NCBI GenBank assembly: GCA_029882395.1
Contig: JAOUKT010000018.1
Location: 1 to 45,426, forward strand
DNA length: 45,426 nucleotides
Source of the DNA: Gammaproteobacteria bacterium
GTDB lineage: Bacteria > Pseudomonadota > Gammaproteobacteria > SZUA-229
Reading direction: 5' to 3'
Shown here: piece after piece, positions 8,826 to 19,280 of the stretch
How the letters are laid out: each line of letters opens with the position of its first letter
Position numbering within the stretch: the first letter of the stretch is position 1
Notes under the pieces: generated by a model
The model's database searches: none
Told to the model about the DNA's origin: nothing
What the model saw: only the letters and a program-made list of their open reading frames with translations
Position numbers and translations under genes: made by a program

Positions 8826-9492
8826 TTATCACCCGCCAATATAGGGGTATTACGATTTTCTGCCGCGCAGGGTGACGGCAATCTGTCGATGACTGCAAAA
8901 CGCTGTTTTTAATTTCAGCGCAATATCAGTTCGAGACAGCACTATTTAACCGGATCTGTTGCTTTGGGCCGGCTTTCTTAGGCACCGGCAACCACAATCA
9001 ACACGCCCGTCGGTACATGCACCACCAGCCTTGGCCTTTAACAGCCCTCAAGCCCATATAAACTGCACTTTATAACCTCATAAAATATCTCAATTATCCT
9101 TTACTCGTTCTGTTTTCCATAATGGAGCAGTTTTTATACATGGCGAACACGCGTATTGCTGTCAGGGGCGCAGTCCCGGCAAGCTGCAATTGGCAGCCGC
9201 TATAGAAAACGACAACAATAATACAGGGGGAGCGGCGATATTTCCCGGCTCCGGTGCAGGCAGATAAGGCCGCACAACGCGAACAAAAAAAACAAGGCTG
9301 ATGTATCAGTCGCTTATATGGTGGCCTGTGATAGCACAGTGCCACCTTTTTTATAAATACAATAAATATTAGTTTGGCATTAATGTCACACCATTCATGC
9401 TGACTACACAGTTTATATACCAGCCGCCCTCATGAGCGGTTCAAGATAAAAAAACTAAAGCAGTCAAAACTGCACAGCAATGGAGTCTAACG
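8826..9492. other. Long intergenic region upstream of pfp, with an orphan terminator
   Basis: No convincing protein gene is visible. A 27-codon plus-strand frame at about 9120 (MEQFLYMANTRIAV...) has no ribosome binding site. A strong plus-strand terminator at 9320-9352 ends a transcript for which no gene is apparent, so a small RNA between about 9060 and 9352 is possible. The pfp promoter should lie between 9353 and 9480. GGAG precedes the pfp ATG. Confidence 0.45.
9320..9352 (+). terminator. Orphan intrinsic terminator upstream of pfp
   Basis: GGTGGC and CTGTG pair with CACAG and GCCACC around an ATAG loop, with one bulged T, followed by six T. This is a textbook plus-strand terminator, but no plus-strand gene ends just before it. 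Confidence 0.75.
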
Positions 9493-10749
9493 ATGAGTAT
9501 TAAAAACGCATTTTATGCACAATCAGGTGGTGTAACAGCCGTTATCAACGCCTCGGCCTGCGGTGTGATTGAAACCGCACGCAAACACAAAGACAAGATC
9601 GGTACTGTTTATGCCGGTCGCAGTGGCATTATTGGCGCATTAGAAGAGGACCTGATCGACACTAATCTTGAATCGGCTGAAGATATCGCCGCTTTAAAAA
9701 ACACACCTTCTGGCGGCTTTGGTTCATGCCGCTTTAAATTAAAAAGCCTGGAAGACAATAAAGTAGAATATGAGCGTTTAATCGAAGTATTTAAAGCACA
9801 CAACATCGGTTATTTCTTCTACAACGGTGGTGGTGATTCGGCAGATACCTGTTACAAAGTCTCTCAGCTGTCTGAAAAGATGGGTTACCCGGTGCAGGCG
9901 ATTCACGTACCCAAAACTGTTGATAACGATCTGCCAATCACTGACAACTGCCCGGGCTTTGGTTCAGTGGCTAAGTATATAGCGGTCTCTGCACTGGAAG
10001 CTTCTTTTGATGTGCGCTCAATGTGTAAAACATCGACCAAGATTTTCGTCTTAGAAGTAATGGGCCGGCATGCTGGCTGGATCGCTGCAGCTGGCGGTTT
10101 AATCGAAGACGAAGGCATTCCTGTTGTTATCCTGTTCCCGGAAGTAGAATTTGACCAGGATAAATTCATGGCCAATGTCCAGGCTAAAGTTGAAGAGCAC
10201 GGTTATTGCACCATCGTTGTTTCGGAAGGCACCCACTGGCCAGACGGAAAATTTCTCGCCGAGCAAGGTACACGTGACTCATTTGGCCATGCTCAGTTAG
10301 GCGGCGCTGCACCGGTTGTTGCTAACCTGATCAAAGAAGCACTGGGTTATAAGTTCCACTGGGCCGTTGCCGATTACCTGCAGCGTGCTGCACGTCACCT
10401 GGCATCTGCGTCAGATGTTGAGCAGGCTTATGCACTGGGCGAAAAAGCAGTCGAGTTCGCTTTACAAGGTCATAACGCCATCATGCCGACCGTTGATCGC
10501 CTATCCAATAATCCGTACAAATGGGAAATTGGTCAGGCACCGTTATCTGAAGTCGCTAATGTTGAAAAAATGATGCCCATGGAATTCATCACTGATGACG
10601 GCTTTGGTATCACACAAGCCTGTAAAGATTACCTTTACCCATTAATCCAGGGCGAAGCGTACCCGGCTTACAAGGCCAATGGCTTACCGGACTATGTAAC
10701 CTTAAAACTGCAGTCTGTTGCCAAAAAACTGGCTAACTTCGAGGTATAA
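9493..10749 (+). CDS. pfp: Pyrophosphate-dependent 6-phosphofructokinase
   Basis: This 418-residue protein reversibly transfers phosphate between PPi and fructose 6-phosphate. The N-terminal AQSGGVTAVINAS loop and NGGGDSADT (residues 111-119) place an Asp (Asp115) where ATP enzymes have Gly. PKTVDNDLPITDNCPGFGS carries the Lys (Lys141) typical of PPi enzymes and the catalytic Asp pair. MGRHAGWIAAAGG and VVSEGTHWPDG follow. Together these point to PPi rather than ATP. In sulfur-oxidising autotrophs such enzymes, with H+-PPase, are proposed to stand in for fructose bisphosphatase in the Calvin cycle while recovering PPi. The ribosome binding site GGAG is well placed. The gene lies upstream of adk and hppA on the same strand. 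Confidence 0.93.
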   Translation: MSIKNAFYAQSGGVTAVINASACGVIETARKHKDKIGTVYAGRSGIIGALEEDLIDTNLESAEDIAALKNTPSGGFGSCRFKLKSLEDNKVEYERLIEVFKAHNIGYFFYNGGGDSADTCYKVSQLSEKMGYPVQAIHVPKTVDNDLPITDNCPGFGSVAKYIAVSALEASFDVRSMCKTSTKIFVLEVMGRHAGWIAAAGGLIEDEGIPVVILFPEVEFDQDKFMANVQAKVEEHGYCTIVVSEGTHWPDGKFLAEQGTRDSFGHAQLGGAAPVVANLIKEALGYKFHWAVADYLQRAARHLASASDVEQAYALGEKAVEFALQGHNAIMPTVDRLSNNPYKWEIGQAPLSEVANVEKMMPMEFITDDGFGITQACKDYLYPLIQGEAYPAYKANGLPDYVTLKLQSVAKKLANFEV

Positions 10750-10949
10750 GGCCTGCATTAAATGACACTCGATAAAGCCAGTGCAGGCATTGCCATGCAG
10801 CCTGACCTCAGCCACGCATACCATCGCAACACGATGAACTGGGTGGCTGGGGATCACGCTCGGCTGGCAGCACAGAAACGGCCTGGCGATCATAAACTTG
10901 ATGCGAAATGTTGCACTAAACACGGCATCAAGTTTTCGAGTGCATTTAA

Positions 10950-11654
<705 letters not shown>

Positions 11655-11660
11655 CACTCC

Positions 11661-11692
11661 CTGTTTGCCCCGCGGCATTGCGGGGCAAACAG
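11661..11692 (+). terminator. Strong hairpin downstream of adk
   Basis: CTGTTTGCCCCGC pairs perfectly over 13 bp with GCGGGGCAAACAG around a 6-base loop, six bases after the adk stop. There is no T run after it, so it may act as a transcript-stabilising or weakly terminating hairpin. Confidence 0.7.
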
Positions 11693-11858
11693 AGCCATGC
11701 ATAAAGCCCAGGGTTTCCCCCTAGCTGCCTAGATACGCAAGCACTAAACCCTGCCTTAACTAGGGTTAGACCTAATTGCTCCCAAAGCCCAAAAATCACA
11801 CAATATGACTGACACTATCAACCACTAAACAGGCGTTTCGTTATTACGAGGTCAGCAC

Positions 11859-12743
11859 ATGTTTCCAGATCACCCGCACCATGAGCAAATATCACTGCTT
11901 GAGTCCGCTTTCTCTCAGTCAAACGAAGGCATGATTCTGACGGATGTTAATTCAAACATCATTACCGTTAACAGCGCCTTCTGCCAGATGACCGGGCACA
12001 CAAAAACCAAACTGGTTGGTCAAAACCCGCGCATCATGCAATCAGGTGTTCATAGCCGCCAGTTTTATAAAGACATGTGGCGATCAATCAGCCAAAAAGG
12101 CCTTTGGCAAGGTGAAATCTGGGACCGAAAAAAAGACGGTGAACTCACCCCCAGAAGCCTGAAGATCAAACCAATAAAGAATATTAAAGATGAAATTATT
12201 TTTTATCTGGGCTTAATGACAGATCACAGTAAACTCTTCACCATGACCCGACTGGCTAATCAGGATGCATTAACAGGCCTGCCAAATAAACGATTATTTG
12301 AAAAACGTCTTGAACACAATATTGCCCATGCAAAAAGGCACGGCACATTAATCGCGCTACTGTATATCGACCTTGACCGCTTCAAGCACGTTAATGACAG
12401 CTGCGGTCATCGTATCGGTGACAAGCTTCTGGTTGAGGTAGCCAACCGCTTAAAATCTGCTATCCGCGCCGAAGACACAGCTGCCCGTCTTGGTGGCGAT
12501 GAATTCATTATCATTCTTTCAGAGGTTAAATCGGCGGCCGATGTCAAACAAGTGGCTCAAAAAGTCATCCGCCACATCAATAAGGACTTTTATATTGATC
12601 AGCACACTGTCAATATAGGCTGCAGCATTGGATACAGTATCTTCCCGCAACACAGCAAAAACATACAGTCACTGATACACGTTGCAGATAACGCTATGTA
12701 TCAGGCCAAACGCGCCGGACGTAACACCTACTGCTGCAACTGA
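11859..12743 (+). CDS. PAS-GGDEF diguanylate cyclase
   Basis: This 294-residue soluble protein makes cyclic di-GMP from GTP. A PAS domain spans about residues 10-130 (QSNEGMILTDVNSNIITVNSAF, then GEIWDRKKDGE). The GGDEF domain runs from ANQDALTGLPNKRLFEKRL to the end. The active motif RLGGDEF is intact, and an RxxD product-inhibition site (RAED) lies five residues before it, so the enzyme should be active and feedback-controlled. No membrane helix or signal peptide is seen, so the PAS domain should sense a cytoplasmic cue. Two PilZ proteins at 33.5 and 34.4 kb are possible c-di-GMP receivers. It stands alone between adk and hppA. Confidence 0.93.
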   Translation: MFPDHPHHEQISLLESAFSQSNEGMILTDVNSNIITVNSAFCQMTGHTKTKLVGQNPRIMQSGVHSRQFYKDMWRSISQKGLWQGEIWDRKKDGELTPRSLKIKPIKNIKDEIIFYLGLMTDHSKLFTMTRLANQDALTGLPNKRLFEKRLEHNIAHAKRHGTLIALLYIDLDRFKHVNDSCGHRIGDKLLVEVANRLKSAIRAEDTAARLGGDEFIIILSEVKSAADVKQVAQKVIRHINKDFYIDQHTVNIGCSIGYSIFPQHSKNIQSLIHVADNAMYQAKRAGRNTYCCN

Positions 12744-13135
12744 TCGCCCTCCCCCCCCTGGCAGATCACGCAGTTACAGATGCTCTTTTTTTATTTCCTG
12801 ATGACAACACTTTCAACACGCTAACGAATAATAAACGCCAGCCCTAAGCTCAATGTTTTTTCATAATTATATAAGCAAATTCGATACCTTAAATATTATT
12901 ATATCTTGATGTACATCATCATTTTACGCATTACCAAGACGTATAACTTTTTCATTGTCACGTATAAAAAAAATCATTAGAAAACAACTTTCCTTTATTA
13001 GCCTCTCGGTGTAATTTCATATACACACAAAAGTTACACTGTTTTACCTGCAGGGGGCACAATCATAAAACTGTTGGCTTTTTCAGCTTCAGCGTTATTG
13101 TATTCCCATAACTTATAATAAAAAGGAGGACTACA
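12744..13135 (+). other. Intergenic region upstream of hppA
   Basis: An Anr/FNR-type site (12906-12919) and matching -10 (12942-12947) predict a start near 12954, giving hppA a leader of about 180 bases. The leader includes AAAGGAGGA just before the hppA ATG. I do not recognise a riboswitch. No gene is visible. Confidence 0.5.
12906..12947 (+). promoter_or_regulatory. Anr/FNR-dependent promoter of hppA (site plus -10)
   Basis: TTGAT-GTAC-ATCAT at 12906-12919 matches the FNR/Anr consensus TTGAT-N4-ATCAA at nine of ten positions. TATAAC at 12942-12947 lies exactly where the -10 belongs if the site is centred at -41.5 (class II activation), with a predicted start at 12954. Activation of the pyrophosphatase at low oxygen is therefore likely but untested. 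Confidence 0.65.
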
Positions 13136-15172
13136 ATGAACGCACTGACTTTCAGTCTGCTCTGTGCATTTATTGCTATACTATTTGGTATCGTTTCAAT
13201 ATTTAGCATCATGAAAAAATCAGAAGGCAACGACGAGATGAAACGCATCTCGGCCGCTATCCGTGAGGGTGCGATTGCTTATCTGTCTCGCCAGTACACC
13301 ACTATTGGTATTGTCGGCATCATTTTATTTTTCCTCATGGGCTTTACCCTGGGCTGGGAGTCCGCCATTGGTTTTGCCATCGGCGCGGTTCTTTCCGGCG
13401 CTGCCGGCTACATTGGCATGCACGTTTCTGTGCGCTCTAATGCGCGTACCGCAGAGGCCGCTAAAGACGGCATCAACCCGGCCTTGCAGGTTGCCTTTAA
13501 AGGCGGTGCTATCACCGGCATGTTAGTGGTGGGCTTAGGATTACTGGGCGTTGCCGGTTATTACACAATTTTAAGTAATATGGGCATCCCTCAGGACAAA
13601 GCACTGCATGCACTGGTCGGCCTGGCCTTCGGTGGCTCACTGATTTCAATCTTCGCGCGTTTGGGTGGCGGCATCTTCACTAAAGGTGCCGATGTTGGTG
13701 CTGACATCGTCGGTAAAGTAGAAGCGGGTATCCCGGAAGATGATCTGCGTAACCCTGCCTGCATCGCTGACAACGTTGGCGACAATGTTGGTGACTGTGC
13801 CGGCATGGCTGCTGACTTGTTTGAAACCTATGCGGTGACGATTATCGCCACCATGTTATTGGGCGGCCTGTTATTAAAAGATGTCGGTGACCTGGCAGTC
13901 ACTTATCCGTTAGTGCTTGGTGGTGTTTCAATCATCGGCTCTATTATCGGCACTTTCTTTGTAAAAACATCCGATGGCGCAAAGATCATGAATGCCCTCT
14001 ACAGAGGCACCATCGTATCTGCGGTTTTCTCAGCTGTTGCCTTTTATTTTGTAACCAACGAAATGATGGGCTCGGTGAACATACAGTTAGCCAGCGGCGC
14101 GACAGCCAGTGCAAGCGAGTTTTATTATGCCGCACTGATTGGCCTTGCGCTGACGGTTGCGATGATTGTGATCACGGAATATTACACCGCCACCGAATAC
14201 AGCCCGGTTAAAAGGATCGCTGCGGCATCAACCACTGGTGACGGTACCAACGTCATCGCCGGTTTAGGTGTGTCTATGAAGTCCACCGCACTGCCCGTGC
14301 TCTCGGTCTGCGCGTCAATCTGGGGAGCGCATCATTTAGCAGGCCTTTATGGCATTGCAATCGCCGCGACTTCAATGTTATCAATGACCGGCATTATCGT
14401 CGCACTGGATGCATACGGTCCGATCACAGACAATGCCGGCGGCATTGCTGAAATGGCAGAGTTACCCGAAGACGTGCGGGAAACAACCGATGCGCTGGAT
14501 GCGGTTGGCAACACGACCAAAGCCGTGACTAAAGGTTATGCCATAGGTTCTGCCGGCTTAGCAACACTGGTACTGTTTGCTGACTTCACCAACACCCTGG
14601 AATCAGCCGGCAAGGCCGTTACCTTTGACTTGTCAAACCACATGGTCATCATTGGCCTGTTCATTGGCGGCCTGATCCCTTACCTGTTTGGCGCTATGGC
14701 AATGGAAGCCGTGGGCCGTGCAGCCGGTGATATCGTTAACGAAGTGCGCCGTCAGTTCAAAGAAATGCCAGGCATTATGGATAAAACACAAAAGCCTGAC
14801 TATTCAAAAGCGGTCGACATGTTAACCAAAGCCGCCATCAAAGAAATGATTATTCCTTCACTGTTACCAGTAGCCGTGCCTATTATTGTCGGACTGACTT
14901 TAGGCGCTGAAGCCTTAGGTGGCGTTTTAATCGGTACGATTGTAACCGGTTTATTCGTTGCCATCTCAATGACCACCGGTGGTGGCGCATGGGATAACGC
15001 GAAGAAATACATCGAAGACGGTAACCACGGCGGCAAAGGTTCCGATGCGCATAAAGCAGCGGTAACAGGTGACACGGTAGGTGATCCGTACAAAGATACG
15101 GCAGGCCCTGCGATTAACCCGTTAATCAAGATTATGAATATCGTTGCATTATTACTGGTACCGATGCTTTAA
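13136..15172 (+). CDS. hppA: Membrane-bound proton-pumping pyrophosphatase, K+-independent type
   Basis: This 678-residue polytopic protein hydrolyses PPi and exports protons. Family signatures include [36 protein letters not shown] starting near residue 212, [10 protein letters not shown] and the C-terminal [21 protein letters not shown], with the acidic residues that bind Mg-PPi. The segment [10 protein letters not shown] has Lys (Lys462) where K+-dependent enzymes have Ala, which marks the K+-independent H+-pumping class. AAAGGAGGA gives it a very strong ribosome binding site. With pfp and sat nearby, PPi is likely an energy currency here. An Anr/FNR-type promoter lies upstream and a perfect terminator follows. 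Confidence 0.97.
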   Translation: MNALTFSLLCAFIAILFGIVSIFSIMKKSEGNDEMKRISAAIREGAIAYLSRQYTTIGIVGIILFFLMGFTLGWESAIGFAIGAVLSGAAGYIGMHVSVRSNARTAEAAKDGINPALQVAFKGGAITGMLVVGLGLLGVAGYYTILSNMGIPQDKALHALVGLAFGGSLISIFARLGGGIFTKGADVGADIVGKVEAGIPEDDLRNPACIADNVGDNVGDCAGMAADLFETYAVTIIATMLLGGLLLKDVGDLAVTYPLVLGGVSIIGSIIGTFFVKTSDGAKIMNALYRGTIVSAVFSAVAFYFVTNEMMGSVNIQLASGATASASEFYYAALIGLALTVAMIVITEYYTATEYSPVKRIAAASTTGDGTNVIAGLGVSMKSTALPVLSVCASIWGAHHLAGLYGIAIAATSMLSMTGIIVALDAYGPITDNAGGIAEMAELPEDVRETTDALDAVGNTTKAVTKGYAIGSAGLATLVLFADFTNTLESAGKAVTFDLSNHMVIIGLFIGGLIPYLFGAMAMEAVGRAAGDIVNEVRRQFKEMPGIMDKTQKPDYSKAVDMLTKAAIKEMIIPSLLPVAVPIIVGLTLGAEALGGVLIGTIVTGLFVAISMTTGGGAWDNAKKYIEDGNHGGKGSDAHKAAVTGDTVGDPYKDTAGPAINPLIKIMNIVALLLVPML

Positions 15173-15193
15173 ATCTTTCATTAGCTGATAGTC

Positions 15194-15225
15194 AAAAAGG
15201 CGTGACAATTGTCACGCCTTTTTTT
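15194..15225. terminator. Bidirectional terminator after hppA
   Basis: AAAAAGGCGTGAC pairs perfectly with GTCACGCCTTTTT around AATT. T runs occur on both strands, so it can end both hppA and the convergent small membrane gene. Confidence 0.92.
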
Positions 15226-15235
15226 ATGTCACGCT

Positions 15236-15409
15236 TTATTCTGACTCGCGTTTTTTCCTGATGCCGACAGAGACAGCAGCAATTTCACCGAACACAATGC
15301 CGTAAATGACGCCGAATAATACCCCGGCATTGCCTTTTAGCAAATAGCCTAGCAATGCACCAAGAATACCGCCACCGATGGCACCTATTATGTGGTATTT
15401 AATTTTCAT
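15236..15409 (-). CDS. Small glycine-zipper membrane protein (57 residues)
   Basis: From ATG 15409 the product has two hydrophobic segments with repeated small residues (GAIGGGILGALLGYLL, then GVLFGVIYGIVFGEIAAV) and a basic tail (RKKRESE). This is typical of small glycine-zipper membrane proteins. I chose 15409 because GAAGAAG precedes it at good spacing and the helix begins directly; a longer frame starts at 15466. Function unknown. It ends at the bidirectional terminator shared with hppA. Confidence 0.6.
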   Translation of the reverse strand: MKIKYHIIGAIGGGILGALLGYLLKGNAGVLFGVIYGIVFGEIAAVSVGIRKKRESE

Positions 15410-16094
15410 AGTTTTATCTTCTTCAATTGTTAAAACAGTAATATATTTGCCGCTTTTATCTGTCACTCAATCAGTCGTCTGGCAAACCACAATGCTGTTT
15501 GGCTATGCAATGCGCCATATTAAAAAACACATTGCCTGTCAGTGCCGCACAAAACTGAGCCTGACCTCTGTTCGCTGACAAAATAAATAAATAACACCTG
15601 CGCATGATGGCAATAAACAATCACCAGCGCAATATCTATATTTGAAGCTGATCAATGATAACAATTTGCCCATGAAGCGTGTCATTTAACCATCCTTTAT
15701 AAGCCATAACAGTTACCAAAATAGCCGGCGACTCACGCTTAAAGAGCGCTAAAACAATGTTATGAAAGTGATTGCCTATATATTGCATCTGACGAGAGTC
15801 ATTGTCATTGCCTGCTAATGAAAGTCTGGCTTACAAGGCGAGGTTCGTTTGATTTGACTGAAAATATCGTTTTACATGAAATCACACACTGATTACCTGA
15901 TTGCCGCAGCATGAGCACAACAGCCATCAATACTGCAATTTGTTACATTTAGAGTGGCGAGACGAATAATATCTATTATACTTAATAACAACAGATAATA
16001 CGCTGATACATTCACTGTCCTGCGACATTATCTAAAATAATAATAATAAATCTTTATCAGATTAATCTGCATTAATTACAGCCAGAGCCCCTGT
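15410..16094. other. Intergenic region with one Anr/FNR-like site
   Basis: No gene is recognised. TTGAA-GCTG-ATCAA at 15642-15655 matches the FNR/Anr consensus at nine of ten positions, but no good -10 sits at the class II distance on either strand. The stretch before the histidine kinase gene (15950-16090) is AT-rich and probably holds its promoter. Confidence 0.45.
15642..15655. promoter_or_regulatory. Anr/FNR-like site
   Basis: TTGAA-GCTG-ATCAA has one mismatch to the consensus. It lies 233 bases before the small membrane gene (minus) and 440 bases before the histidine kinase gene (plus). The hexamers at the expected -10 positions are poor, so it may be a chance match or act from a distance. 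Confidence 0.3.
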
Positions 16095-17921
16095 ATGACG
16101 ACAAAGCCTACCACCATAATACTAAGCGGTTTTGCCTTAGTGATCATATTAGTCATTAGCTTGCTTGTTATCAGCCTCTATCAATTTAAGCTATCTAAAA
16201 CAACAATAGAAAATGGCATCCTCAAAGAAGGACGCCACACATTAATATCAAACACATTACAGGAAATCACCCACAAACGTTCTGTTTTAATGTTAAAACT
16301 GCTGCAAAGCAAAGACACGTTTGAAAAAGATGAAATTGCACAGACAATCTACAATCTGGGTGAAACCTTTATGTTGCGCAGAACAGAGCTTTTATCTGAT
16401 GAGCTTGACCTATACGAACACCATCTTTTAAATACACATAAGGAAGAGTCAAAACTTGTAGTCCCTTTTCAACACAGAGTCATCGAACTGTCTCTTGCCG
16501 ATAAAGAGACAGAGGCTCTAAATCTATTTTTAACAAAATCTCTGCCATTACAACAGCAAAACACAAGATACCTTAACGACTTATCCGGCTATCAAAACAA
16601 TGAAATAAGAGAAACAACTTTTTTATTGGTTAAACAATTAAACGATATTTCTTTCATCATAATCACAACTGGCGTCATTGTTATTATTTTCTGCATAAGC
16701 ATTGCAACTTTTATTTACAGGCGCCTGACACGCAACATAAACGAGTTACACATTACACACAAAGCATTATCTGACAGCCTCAGCAGTTTACAAAACATAG
16801 AACATGCGCTTGATGAACATGCTATTGTCAGCATCGCTGATACCTCCAGCCGTATCACTTACGTTAATGATAAATTCTGCGAAATCAGTCAGTATAATGA
16901 AAACGAGCTGCTCGGTCAGCCACACAGTATTGTTAATTCCGGTTATCATAACAAAACGTTTTTTCGCAATATGATGACCACGATCTACAGTGGTGAAACC
17001 TGGCACGGTGAAATCCGCAACAGAAAAAAAGACGGCAGCTATTACTGGGTTGAGACAACTATTGTGCCTTTCCTTGATGACAATGGTATTCCTTATCAGT
17101 ACATTGCCATTCGCACCGACGTTTCAAAGCTGGTCAATACAGAACAGGAACTAGCGCAGTCGCTTGAGCAGCTGGCTGCCGAGACCGAAAAAGCGCTGGA
17201 ATCCAGCGCCCTCAAAAGCGCTATTATTTCAACCATGACACACGAACTTAAAACGCCTCTGAATTCGATTTTAGGTTTTTCACAACTTCTTCTGTTAGAT
17301 GAAGACAAACTTTCTGAGATGCAAACTGACAATATCAGGAACATTTTAGAGAGCGGTCAGGAGCTGACCTATAATATCGACAACATCATGCTCTACAGTA
17401 AACTCAAGAGCAATACGATTGAGCTGCAAACTACCCTCGTTGATTTGGATTTATTAATACAAGCTATCATTGATGACAGCCATTTCCATAACTATTCATC
17501 GACCGTTTTCCCCGTGCTGCAGTCACATTATTCTTTGGAGACGACTGCCGACATGACACTTTTGCGCAAGGCTTTTCATTATATTATTGATAATGCCATC
17601 AAGTTTACAGTGCGCGGAACGGTCGATATCCGCATTACAAAGATCAACCAGGGAGAGCCCTTGCCAGACCATGATAAAACAGCTGCAACTGGTCTTATTC
17701 TGATTGCCATAGAAGACACGGGCGTTGGTATTCCAGCAGAAAAATTAGACATTATTTTTGATGAATTCAGACAAGTTGAAGAAAAAGACAACCGACAATT
17801 TGAAGGCGTCGGTATCGGGCTCAGCCTTGCAAAAAGCATCATCAACCTGCACCGGGGTGACATCTGGTTAACAAGCGCGGTAAACAGCGGCACAACGGTT
17901 TATATCACGCTTCCACATTAA
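16095..17921 (+). CDS. Membrane sensor histidine kinase with PAS domain
   Basis: This 608-residue kinase has a first membrane helix at about residues 8-29, a periplasmic helical sensor region (30-184), and a second helix (185-208). A PAS domain follows at about 240-345, with HGEIRNRKKDGSYYWVETT near its end, then a short coiled segment. The phosphoacceptor His383 is in MTHELKTPLN. The ATPase domain carries DNAIKFT (N box), EDTGVGIPAEKL (G1) and EGVGIGLSLAKSI (G2). There is no receiver domain and no response regulator gene next to it, so it is an orphan kinase here. The PAS domain resembles that of the diguanylate cyclase at 11.9 kb. The signal is unknown. Confidence 0.93.
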   Translation: MTTKPTTIILSGFALVIILVISLLVISLYQFKLSKTTIENGILKEGRHTLISNTLQEITHKRSVLMLKLLQSKDTFEKDEIAQTIYNLGETFMLRRTELLSDELDLYEHHLLNTHKEESKLVVPFQHRVIELSLADKETEALNLFLTKSLPLQQQNTRYLNDLSGYQNNEIRETTFLLVKQLNDISFIIITTGVIVIIFCISIATFIYRRLTRNINELHITHKALSDSLSSLQNIEHALDEHAIVSIADTSSRITYVNDKFCEISQYNENELLGQPHSIVNSGYHNKTFFRNMMTTIYSGETWHGEIRNRKKDGSYYWVETTIVPFLDDNGIPYQYIAIRTDVSKLVNTEQELAQSLEQLAAETEKALESSALKSAIISTMTHELKTPLNSILGFSQLLLLDEDKLSEMQTDNIRNILESGQELTYNIDNIMLYSKLKSNTIELQTTLVDLDLLIQAIIDDSHFHNYSSTVFPVLQSHYSLETTADMTLLRKAFHYIIDNAIKFTVRGTVDIRITKINQGEPLPDHDKTAATGLILIAIEDTGVGIPAEKLDIIFDEFRQVEEKDNRQFEGVGIGLSLAKSIINLHRGDIWLTSAVNSGTTVYITLPH

Positions 17922-18024
17922 CCGCCTGAAAAAGCATCTTATTTCACCCAAATAGGTGAAGACATCCGCTCTCTGATATTTTTATATTACCTTACCTTTA
18001 TTTCTAAGCTGTGAGGACCCTACC

Positions 18025-19193
18025 TTGAATTTAAAACACTTTCAGCTGATTAGCAGCTTGCTGTTGACTCTTTTTCTTTGGGGATGCGAAAGCCAGAGCA
18101 CTGCACCTGATGCCGGCTCTACCACTCAACCCACTGATAATAACAGCAGCCTCGCCGGCATTACCGGAACCTGGAAATTCACCGCTGTGGATGGCGTTGC
18201 CACCACAAACGATGCCTATTTTACTTTTAACAGCGATGGCAGCTTTAGTTACACAGAATTAAACGGTGAGCTACCCAATGGCGTAGAAAGCGGCACTTAT
18301 AGCTATACCGCCGACACGCTGACCACTACCGTCACAACGGACCACATTGGTGCGACATTGCAGCAGGACGGCGGTATTGATAATAACGGCAACCCGTTCA
18401 GCATGAGCTATACAATCAACGCTAACCAGCTAACACTCACCACGCCCAGTAATAGTGTATATAGCTTTGAACGCAGCATAGCGACGATGACAGGCGCGCT
18501 CGACACCGGCACAGCCGGCTTTGATGATCATATTCTGGTGTATTTTCCTAATAATCATTATTTCCAGTGGTGCAATACAGCCGCTGGCAACTGCAGCGCT
18601 GATTCTCATGAGATTGGTACTTACACTGTCTCCGGCTCTAGTTATAGCATTGACAGTCATATTGTTGATGGCGATGGTGGTTTTGACCCGGTCGGGCTAC
18701 AGTTTGATGTCACCTCGACAGCCGTCAACCCATCGACGGGTGCGCATTCACTGGCAGCCTCTCTTACGGCTTCATCAGAGGCGTTTGATTTTGTTCAGGT
18801 CATCGATGCGGGCAGCCAGATTGTCGGCGCATGGCTGTTAGATGCCGCCAACAATACGCCTTTGGCTTATGATGCTGGGGCCTCTTCGCTGCTGGTTTTT
18901 TACAGCGATGGTCATTATTTTCAGTGGCAAAACCCTTCAGCGGCACCACGGGCTGTAACAATGCCAGCACACCGCTTGCAGAAATCGGTACCTATAGTGT
19001 GAGTTATAGCGATGCAGGAGACGGCAGCATTAATGGCCAGTTAAGCATTACGGGTCATATTCAAAATGGTGTCGGAGGATTTGATAATGATGCAAATCCT
19101 TGCCAAATTCCAGCGGCGGCTATTAATTTTAATATCAATGGCCATAGCCTGACTTTGACTGATGCTGGAGTCAGCCTGACTCGCGTTCATTAG
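18025..19193 (+). pseudogene. Repeat lipoprotein with a frameshift
   Basis: The first frame (18025-19002) begins with a lipoprotein signal peptide (lipobox LWGC, Cys21) and a Ser/Thr-rich linker. Two beta-rich modules follow (about 46-148 and 150-255), and a third begins at VGAWLLDAANN. In the third, after DGHYFQWQ, the frame runs into unrelated sequence and ends. The expected continuation, with GCNNASTPLAEIGTYSV and GVGGFDNDANPC matching module 2, lies in another frame up to 19193. One base appears to be missing near 18925-18935, close to an AAAACCC run. Joined, the protein would be about 389 residues. I see no classical slippery heptamer, so mutation or sequencing error is likelier than programmed shifting. 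Function unknown; an exported outer-membrane lipoprotein. Confidence 0.75.
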
Positions 19194-19222
19194 TTTGAAT
19201 AGCTAGCGGTCGAATCTGAAAT

Positions 19223-19254
19223 AAAAAAGGCACTGCTATTGCAGTGCCTTTTTT
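19223..19254. terminator. Bidirectional terminator between the lipoprotein gene and sat
   Basis: AAAAAAGGCACTGC pairs perfectly with GCAGTGCCTTTTTT around a TATT loop. It serves the convergent lipoprotein and sat genes. Confidence 0.92.
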
Positions 19255-19280
19255 ATTGAGCAAAACAATTAAGTTAATCG

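Noticed and set aside
9094..9345. 83-codon minus-strand frame upstream of pfp
   Set aside because: It starts inside the plus-strand terminator hairpin and has a Cys-rich random composition.
12954..13135. Riboswitch in the hppA leader
   Set aside because: The leader is long enough, but I could not recognise any known riboswitch core or a terminator/antiterminator pair.
18915..18945. Programmed -1 frameshift in the repeat lipoprotein
   Set aside because: The zero-frame bases around AAAACCC do not form a classical X-XXY-YYZ slippery heptamer and no downstream pseudoknot is evident.
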